Shown here: piece after piece, positions 7,484 through 11,723 of the stretch | How the letters are laid out: each line of letters opens with the position of its first letter | Position numbering within the stretch: the stretch's first letter is position 1 | Assembly (NCBI GenBank): GCA_016926695.1 | Contig: JAFGOB010000151.1 | Location: 1-11,723 of the forward strand | Length of the DNA: 11,723 nt | Reading direction: 5' to 3' | Source of the DNA: Dehalococcoidales bacterium | GTDB taxonomy: Bacteria > Chloroflexota > Dehalococcoidia > Dehalococcoidales > UBA3254 | Made by a program: the position numbers and the translations under genes | The notes under the pieces: model-generated | What the model saw: the letters and a program-made list of their open reading frames with translations, nothing else | What the model was told of the DNA's origin: nothing | The model's database searches: none

Positions 7484-7912
7484 CTATTCTTTCAACCCGC
7501 ACTGCGCGGCAGGACGTGTTTCGATCCCGTGCAGCATGCGCTGATTGAACATGTCCCAGATCCCATCCATGACAGCCGCGGTTATGGCTCCGTTCTGGAC
7601 GATGATTTCCGCAGTATGATGGGTAATGGTCCCGGACGGCATTTGCCCGTTCCTGTCCCCGTAACCTGAATGCCGGCTATCGAAATCGATGGAATATTTA
7701 CCCCCGTCCCCCAGGGGTATAGCTCCTGTCATCCTGAACGTTTCCGGTATGCCGTCGAAGCGGTAGGTGGCTTCCTGCCTCACGAATTCCTCAGCGATAC
7801 GCTGATCGTTATCAGGGGCGCCTGCCGCTGATTGAGTACAGCTACAGCCGCCGGCTGCCGGAATAATGACCAGGATCAATGACATAACAACAACCAAGAA
7901 AAATTTAGACAT
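7484..7912 (-). CDS. conserved-type lipoprotein of unknown function
   Basis: The product is 142 residues. The N terminus (MSKFFLVVVMSLILVIIPAAGGC) is a bacterial lipoprotein signal peptide with lipobox AGGC; Cys23 would carry the lipid after cleavage, and the protein would then sit on the outer face of the cytoplasmic membrane. The mature part contains IAEEFVRQEATYRFDGIPETF, a FDSRHSGYGDRNGQM loop, and HTAEIIVQNGAITAAVMDGIWDM. These read like a compact beta domain, perhaps an inhibitor- or binding-type fold, but I cannot name the family. Two further cysteines, C25 near the lipid site and C138 near the end, could form a disulfide. It has its own promoter 27 nt upstream and a short leader with a GGGAAG ribosome-site candidate. 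It converges with the trehalose synthase-like gene. Confidence 0.8.
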   Translation of the reverse strand: MSKFFLVVVMSLILVIIPAAGGCSCTQSAAGAPDNDQRIAEEFVRQEATYRFDGIPETFRMTGAIPLGDGGKYSIDFDSRHSGYGDRNGQMPSGTITHHTAEIIVQNGAITAAVMDGIWDMFNQRMLHGIETRPAAQCGLKE

Positions 7913-7938
7913 CTCGCTTCCCGCCTTCGTTTTTGCGT

Positions 7939-7966
7939 CTTATATAGTATAACGCGATAAAGTCAA
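7939..7966 (-). promoter_or_regulatory. sigma70-type promoter of the lipoprotein gene
   Basis: On the minus strand, TTGACT (-35, 7966-7961) and TATAAG (-10, 7944-7939) are separated by 16 nt, and each matches the consensus at 5 of 6 positions. Transcription would start near 7932, giving a leader of about 20 nt before ATG 7912. Confidence 0.6.
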
Positions 7967-8009
7967 CAAAGTTACGGCGGGATGTAGAATAAGGGAGGGG
8001 TACAAAGGT

Positions 8010-8058
8010 ACAGGGCGGAACAAACAGCAGCAAAAGCCGCAGGCCTGGTCCGCCCTGT
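8010..8058 (-). terminator. 10-bp perfect inverted repeat downstream of the Fe-ADH
   Basis: ACAGGGCGGA (8010-8019) and TCCGCCCTGT (8049-8058) pair perfectly around a 29-nt loop, beginning 21 nt past the Fe-ADH stop on the minus strand. A small palindrome GTAC-AAAG-GTAC (8000-8011) abuts it. No T-run follows on the minus strand (GTACCTTTG), so it may be a factor-dependent end, an mRNA-stabilising 3' hairpin, or a small repeat element. Confidence 0.4.
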
Positions 8059-8079
8059 CGCTGTGTTTTGAAAGGTATC

Positions 8080-9270
8080 CTATCCAGAATATGTCGCCAG
8101 GAAAAGCTCACGGATATTTTCAGGGGTACAGGTCTCGGGGTTGGAGACCAACGGAGGCAGATTGGGATTCATTTTAAATTTTTCGATGAAGCCGGGAAGC
8201 TCGGCTGTAAAGGTATTTTCAGGAATGCCCTGTTCCTTGAGATTGGCCGGTACCCCCAGGTGTTTTTTCAGTCCCTCGATGAGCTTGATCAAATACCCGG
8301 CGGCGCCTTCCCGGATACAGGAAGCATAGCCTGCTGCCGCGGCCATTTCCAATATGCTGTCGCCGGCGGCAGAAGCATTAAAACGGATGGCATGAGGAAG
8401 GACGATGGCGCAGGCCCGGCCGTGAGAAATATGGAAGACGGCGCCGTAGATATGAGCTATGTAATGCTCAACTCCCAGCGAGCAGTTGCAGAAGGCCATT
8501 CCGGCCAGGCTGGCGGCATAGTGCAGGTGCTCCCGGGCTTCCTTGCCTCCATCAACGGCCGGCTCAAGATATTTCAGGACCAGCCTGATCGCCTGCATGG
8601 CGTTAGCCTGGCTGAAATCGTTGCGCAGCCTGCTGTAGTAAGAGGGTATGGCGTGAGAAAGCGCATCAAACCCGCTGTCTACACGAACGGCGCGCGGCAT
8701 GGTATCGGCTAAATCGGGGTCCAGGACCGCTTTTTCAGGCAGCAGGAAGGGGGAATGGGTGGCGCGTTTATCCCTGCTAGCGGTATCGCTGACAACCAGG
8801 GCCGGGGAGACTTCCGAACCGGTCCCGCTAGTGGTGGGGATAGCCACAAAAGTTGTTTTCTCCAGGGGGGGAATAACCTTCAAAGGGGGGCCGGTGAGAG
8901 GGAAAATATCCTTCAATCCGAACTCGGGGTGTTCGAAGTAAACGCGGAAGGCCTTGGCTGAGTCCAGGGCGGAGCCTCCCCCCAGTCCGATAACCACATC
9001 CGGCTCGAATTCCCGGTTCTTCTCCATCATGGCCGCCACAGCCTCGAAGGAGAACTCGGGTTCCACTCCGTCAAATACCCGGCAGGCCAGGCCGGCCTTT
9101 TTTACATAACTCTCTATTTTCCCCGCCGCCCCGTTCTGTACCATGGCCTTGTCCGTGATAATAAGGGCTCTTTTGCCCCTGATCGTTTCCAGTGATTGTA
9201 CGCTGCCTCTGCCCCACACGATCTGTTTGGGTGCTATGAACGTATGCATGGATACCGGTTCAGGGCTCAT
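8080..9270 (-). CDS. iron-containing alcohol dehydrogenase (group III)
   Basis: The product is 396 residues, typical for Fe-ADH enzymes, which reduce aldehydes or oxidise alcohols or hydroxy acids with NAD(P). Visible are the NAD-binding GGGSALDSAK at 97-106, the PTTSGTGSEVSP block near 145-156, and metal ligands by family alignment D202, H206 (GFDALSHA), H269 and H283 (GVEHYIAHIYG to FHISHG). The ATG at 9270 is chosen because AAGGAGG (9283-9277) lies exactly 6 nt upstream; the frame runs open to 9324, but those residues would overlap the ribosome site. The usual HAIEAY after the second ligand reads HAIPSY, a local change that does not touch a ligand. It is transcribed alone toward the lipoprotein gene, which has its own promoter. 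Together with the AOR it could link acids, aldehydes and alcohols. The substrate is unknown. Confidence 0.92.
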   Translation of the reverse strand: MSPEPVSMHTFIAPKQIVWGRGSVQSLETIRGKRALIITDKAMVQNGAAGKIESYVKKAGLACRVFDGVEPEFSFEAVAAMMEKNREFEPDVVIGLGGGSALDSAKAFRVYFEHPEFGLKDIFPLTGPPLKVIPPLEKTTFVAIPTTSGTGSEVSPALVVSDTASRDKRATHSPFLLPEKAVLDPDLADTMPRAVRVDSGFDALSHAIPSYYSRLRNDFSQANAMQAIRLVLKYLEPAVDGGKEAREHLHYAASLAGMAFCNCSLGVEHYIAHIYGAVFHISHGRACAIVLPHAIRFNASAAGDSILEMAAAAGYASCIREGAAGYLIKLIEGLKKHLGVPANLKEQGIPENTFTAELPGFIEKFKMNPNLPPLVSNPETCTPENIRELFLATYSG

Positions 9271-9324
9271 TTCCATCCTCCTTTTCAATAAATATTGATC
9301 TTGAGATGAAGTCCGGCTTGTCAT

Positions 9325-9458
9325 GTACGATATTACAAATGTATACTAACATATTTTCCGGTCATACTCATCCTTATATGGTTTCAGCCTGTTTCTCCCG
9401 CTGCGGAAGAAGGCACAAGCGGGCTGTACATTCCGCACTTCAGGATAAGATAGCGCAG
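9325..9458. other. AT-rich upstream region of the Fe-ADH without an intact gene
   Basis: No intact gene is seen. The first 40 bases are AT-rich and probably hold the Fe-ADH promoter (TATACA- and TATGTT-like boxes on the minus strand), but no convincing -35/-10 pair can be chosen. Bases 9370-9458 contain minus-strand sequence that may continue the membrane-protein fragment beyond its TAG stop. Confidence 0.3.
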
Positions 9459-9608
9459 CTAAAGGTCTCCCCATAGTCCGCAGATAATGGCGATGTACAG
9501 AAAAGACAGCGGAACTGACTCCAGTCCCAGGCTGAAGCCGGCGTAAATGACGGTGAAGGGTAAACAAGATGCTGTTAAATATGTCAGACCTGTTGTTAAA
9601 ATAATCAT
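9459..9608 (-). pseudogene. hydrophobic membrane-protein fragment
   Basis: From ATG 9608 to TAG 9459 the minus strand reads about 49 mostly hydrophobic residues (including LPFTVIYAGFSLGLESVPL and SFLYIAIICGLWGDL). This would form one or two membrane helices and has coding-like third positions in the 9459-9560 part. After the TAG the same frame continues with plausible sequence for about 25 codons, suggesting an in-frame stop in a once longer protein. The family is not recognised. The AT-rich upstream part could be chance. Confidence 0.25.
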
Positions 9609-9678
9609 GGATATGATAATATATATAAACCTCGATAGAAAAAATTTAAATATCAATACATCACAGGGAAAAAGATAC

Positions 9679-9780
9679 ATGAACAGTCAACCGGTTATTC
9701 TGGCTGTGGATGACGATCATGACTTCCTGGACTATTTAAAAGATGTGCTTTGCCACAATAACGGATTCTCTGGATATTGA
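9679..9780 (+). pseudogene. response-regulator receiver domain, truncated after about 33 residues
   Basis: ATG 9679 begins a receiver (CheY-like) domain: SQPVILAVDDDHDFLDYLKDVL shows beta-1, the acidic Asp triad that binds Mg2+, and helix 1. The frame stops at TGA 9778-9780 after FSGY. The phosphoacceptor Asp expected near residue 55, and the rest of the roughly 115-residue domain, are missing; the sequence that follows is AT-rich and unrelated. It is therefore a gene fragment left by a deletion or recombination. Only a weak purine run (GGGAAAAAG) precedes the ATG. Confidence 0.6.
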
Positions 9781-9899
9781 TACAATTAGGACATATTGTT
9801 AAGGAAATAAACAGCAAATAAACTTGAATATATGTTTTCTTATGAAAGTAACAAAACTGCAATTAATGAAGATATGGGAAACCGGATTATAGATTCCGG

Positions 9900-9929
9900 C
9901 GGCAATAATTCTATCCGGTATTATTGCCG
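9900..9929 (+). repeat. 10-bp perfect hairpin inside the lipoprotein leader
   Basis: CGGCAATAAT (9900-9909) pairs with ATTATTGCCG (9920-9929) around a 10-nt loop. It lies 7 nt after the in-frame TAG and just before the lipobox codons. Confidence 0.6.
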
Positions 9930-9944
9930 TATTGCCCGGTTGCA

Positions 9945-9974
9945 TCTCCTCCGGCGAGCAACTGCCGGAGGAGA
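9945..9974 (+). repeat. palindromic element, copy 1 (11-bp stem, 8-nt loop)
   Basis: TCTCCTCCGGC (9945-9955) and GCCGGAGGAGA (9964-9974) pair perfectly around GAGCAACT. The core is TCCGGC-N8-GCCGGA. It encodes the residues right after the lipobox Cys (ISSG-x3-PEE). Copies 2 and 3 are at 10010-10029 and 10840-10859. Confidence 0.65.
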
Positions 9975-10009
9975 CTGAAATAGGCATAATAACGAGTACA
10001 CCGCTTTCG

Positions 10010-10029
10010 TCCGGCGTGAAATCCCCGGA
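10010..10029 (+). repeat. palindromic element, copy 2 (one mismatch)
   Basis: TCCGGC (10010-10015), an 8-nt loop, then CCCGGA (10024-10029). It lies 60 nt after copy 1 in the same reading frame, and the following GAGACTGAAAT is identical to that after copy 1, so the two form an imperfect tandem duplication. Confidence 0.55.
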
Positions 10030-10749
10030 TGAGACTGAAATCCCCACAGCGACCGGTATTACGCTTTTATCGACCACTAAATCTTATACAAAGACCGGTT
10101 TCGAGAGATTACTAAAGTTTGTTCCCGGCTCTTACCTGAAAAGCGAGGTATGGTTCAAGGATATAGAAAGGCTGAAGGCTCTTAATCATTCTGAGCATAT
10201 AACAACCTACATTGAGTTATATAAAATGTGCCAAGAACAGATGAAAACAGCAGAAAGGCTTTCCACCAATGTGGACTGGTCAATCTTGACTGACAACAAC
10301 TCCGGCCCTTTCTGGAAAGACTGGCCGCTATTACAATATTCCCGGAGAACGGGGTCTCCTGCACCGGTACAGTATGCTTGGCATGGGCTATCGGGTGGAA
10401 GGACAGCAGGCTTTTATCGACATTGCTCTCTTTTATCCCGATCAGGATGAGGCATTGCAGGATAGTGAAGAGATCGTAACCAGGATGAGAAGCTACCTGT
10501 TCTATACTCAATATGCTCCTCAGCATAAGCCGGCAATTCCGATAGTCCCCTTAACCGACCTGTACGAGGCAGGCGAACCGCAAATAAGGACGTATGAAGA
10601 AGGGTCCGTTTTAAAGATCACCTGCCGCCTGGTCCCGGAAGGGAGAAAGGGGATGTCTCCCCTTATGCATAATCGCTACGGAGCTCGCGATCTGCTTTTC
10701 CTGGTACCTGATCCCTGGAAATATGTGGCGGAATAAAGAGCTGAGGAAT

Positions 10750-10974
10750 ATGGCTGTTGTTACAATAAAAAAGATCATAAACGTATTCGTATTGGCATCT
10801 TTGGCAAGCATCGTTGTCGCCCTGCCCGGTTGCATCTCTTCCGGCAAGCATACGCCGGAGGCTAATACGGGCGTTTGTGGGAAATCAAGACTGTTAACTC
10901 AGGCAGCACTACCTTGCAGGATATCCAGTATACCTGGGATGCCGCCGGCAACCTTTCGCAAAGAGAGGACATGA
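10750..10974 (+). pseudogene. second lipoprotein leader, frame lost after about 40 residues
   Basis: ATG 10750 starts a clear lipoprotein signal peptide: basic MAVVTIKK, a hydrophobic core, then LPGC with the lipid-acceptor Cys near residue 28. The sequence around the lipobox is about 80% identical over 41 nt to that of the preceding lipoprotein. The open frame runs to TGA 10972-10974, but after about 10870 its translation is meaningless, while the frame one base earlier reads good RHS sequence. The gene is thus probably a lipoprotein-leader/RHS fusion with a net -1 frame disruption. A GAGGA purine run lies just before the ATG. Confidence 0.5.
10840..10859 (+). repeat. palindromic element, copy 3
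   Basis: TCCGGC (10840-10845), loop AAGCATAC, GCCGGA (10854-10859), in the same position relative to the lipobox as copy 1. Loop sequences differ among copies while the arms are kept. Confidence 0.6.
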
Positions 10975-11723
10975 TAAGGGGTGAAACCGCGAACTACACC
11001 TATGATTTCCTGGACAGGTTGACCGGACGTAGCTCACAGTATGTTCCCTATGCTCCCGGAGACGCCGACGGCAGCGGGGTAATTGATGAAGATGATATTG
11101 ACTATTTAATAGACTTTATTGGTGGAGGTGTTCCGGAAACACCCGGATGTGACGCGAATCAGGACGGTGAAGCGGATGTTGCGGATATTACTGCCATTTA
11201 CATTTTAACTTTCGGACAGAGCTTCAGCTATGACGAGATTGGCAATCTTACAGCCCAAGACGGATTATCCCGTTCTTACGGTAGCGGCGGAATCAGGCCT
11301 CATGCAGTTACTGAACTGGATTCTTCTCCCTATTATACATATGATGACAATGGCAACATGGTCACAAAAGTCTCCGATACTATGACCTGGGATGTAGAGA
11401 ACCGGCTTACCGCCGTAACCGGAGGCGCCGGCTTCGTGTATGACGCGTGTATGACACGTCGCAGCCGCGTCATACACGGAGACGGCAACCGGGTTATGAA
11501 GACTGAGAACGGGGAGACCGTCGTCTATATCAACAAGTACTTTGAGAAAAACATTACCACCGGTGATATCATCACCTCCTACTATCTCGGTGGGAAGCTG
11601 GTGGCCCAGGCGAAGGATGACGGGCAAGACTTCGAACTCAGCTATATCCTTCAGGACCACCTGGGCAGCACCACGGTAACGGCAGATGACGGAGGCGATG
11701 AGAGTTCTACCGCACACTACAGC
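10866..11723 (+). CDS. RHS/YD-repeat protein with dockerin-like insertion, N-terminally truncated and open at the window end
   Basis: The frame is open from a TAA at 10863-10865 to the last base (286 codons). Numbering from 10866, YD-repeat motifs are visible: YTWDAAGNL near 22, YTYDFLDRLTG near 45, FSYDEIGNL near 120, YTYDDNGNM near 158 and WDVENRLTAV near 176. Then come a YDA...DGNRV motif split by an insertion and the start of the RHS core (YYLGGKLVAQ, YILQDHLGSTTVT, AHYS), whose further conserved part lies beyond the window. RHS proteins are large secreted shells or toxin carriers. Here hardly any N-terminal repeats remain. A dockerin-like domain interrupts residues about 66-114. No real start codon exists before ATG 10971, which overlaps the stop of the leader frame as ATGA. 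It may be a pseudogene 3' part or a frameshifted fusion with the lipoprotein leader at 10750. Confidence 0.75.
11058..11209 (+). other. dockerin type I-like domain (two EF-hand-type calcium loops) within the RHS frame
   Basis: The first loop DADGSGVIDEDD (from 11061) and the second DANQDGEADVAD follow the D-x-D/N-x-S/D-G-x-x-D-x-x-D pattern of dockerin calcium loops, each followed by a hydrophobic helix (DIDYLIDFIGG and DITAIYIL). Dockerins bind cohesins in cellulosomes, and many orphan dockerin-like modules exist in anaerobes outside cellulosomes. It sits between two YD repeats rather than at a protein end. No cohesin is visible in this window. Confidence 0.7.
11436..11477 (+). repeat. 12-bp perfect inverted repeat with an internal direct repeat, inserted in an RHS motif
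   Basis: GTGTATGACGCG (11436-11447) and CGCGTCATACAC (11466-11477) pair perfectly across 18 nt. GTGTATGAC is also directly repeated at 11447-11455. The insertion splits the common RHS motif YDADGNRV and adds about 11 residues without breaking the frame. Confidence 0.7.

Larger units (their letters stand above)
9842..10736 (+). pseudogene. lipoprotein of unknown function, broken by a stop in the signal peptide and a +1 frameshift
   Basis: ATG 9842 or 9866 opens a frame that meets TAG at 9890-9892 and then continues with a hydrophobic segment and lipobox LPGC (IPAAIILSGIIAVLPGC), an obvious lipoprotein leader. The mature part starts with a Ser/Pro/Thr-rich linker in which SSG-x3-PEETEI and SSG-x3-PDETEI repeat with a 60-nt period. 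A helical domain follows (YLKSEVWFKDIERLKAL and on to NVDWSILTDNN). Near 10320 the reading shifts by +1 (after FWKDW) and continues as RYYNIPGERGLLHRYSMLG through to DPWKYVAE and TAA 10734-10736. Joined, it would be about 295 residues. After a TTG start (9932) only a leaderless form could be made. No family is recognised. The next gene 14 nt downstream begins with a related leader. Confidence 0.6.

Noticed and set aside
8068..8712. 214-residue plus-strand ORF
   Set aside because: It is a shadow of the clear Fe-ADH on the other strand.
10866..10890. Programmed -1 frameshift at GGGAAAT joining leader and RHS
   Set aside because: The heptamer is not in the phase needed for tandem slippage in the leader frame, so decay or a sequencing indel is more likely.
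11265..11717. 150-residue minus-strand ORF
   Set aside because: It is a shadow of the RHS frame, whose YD motifs are unmistakable.
1..11723. CRISPR arrays, tRNA, rRNA, insertion-sequence transposases
   Set aside because: No regularly spaced repeats, cloverleaf-like segments, rRNA-like stretches or transposase motifs were seen on either strand.

Overview
The window looks like a piece of an anaerobic bacterial (possibly archaeal) chromosome with moderate GC. It encodes a tungsten-type aldehyde:ferredoxin oxidoreductase, an 8-cysteine ferredoxin, an iron-type alcohol dehydrogenase, a trehalose synthase-like glycosyltransferase, lipoproteins, and an RHS protein carrying a dockerin-like module. 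This mix would suit an anaerobic Chloroflexota (Dehalococcoidia/Anaerolineae) lineage, but there is no rRNA or marker gene here, so the taxonomy is inference only.

Left part (1-2900): an intact medium-chain (zinc-less type) NAD(P)H oxidoreductase, then about 0.8 kb of decayed sequence with short coding-looking pieces on both strands (one like the C-terminal part of a TetR-family regulator). Next come a small ferredoxin and a tiny two-helix membrane protein, each with a good Shine-Dalgarno sequence. A frameshifted minus-strand remnant lies just before the next gene.

Middle (2900-9270): a tungsten aldehyde oxidoreductase, galT (galactose-1-phosphate uridylyltransferase) and a GT4 trehalose synthase-like gene all run on the plus strand. 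They face a minus-strand lipoprotein with a good sigma70-type promoter and a minus-strand Fe-ADH. GalT and the glycosyltransferase probably work together on nucleotide sugars and trehalose. The AOR and Fe-ADH could interconvert acids, aldehydes and alcohols, but they are not in one operon. The genes in this part are intact.

Right part (9270-11723): a degraded, repeat-rich accessory region. It holds a membrane-protein fragment, a response-regulator receiver cut off after about 33 residues, and a lipoprotein gene broken by a TAG in its signal peptide and by a +1 frameshift. A second lipoprotein leader shares the same lipobox segment. An N-terminally truncated RHS/YD-repeat gene, out of frame with that leader, runs off the window end. 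The RHS part carries an inserted two-loop dockerin-like domain and a palindromic in-frame insertion. A small palindromic element (TCCGGC, 8-nt loop, GCCGGA) recurs three times in the lipoprotein reading frames. No CRISPR array, tRNA, rRNA or transposase was seen.
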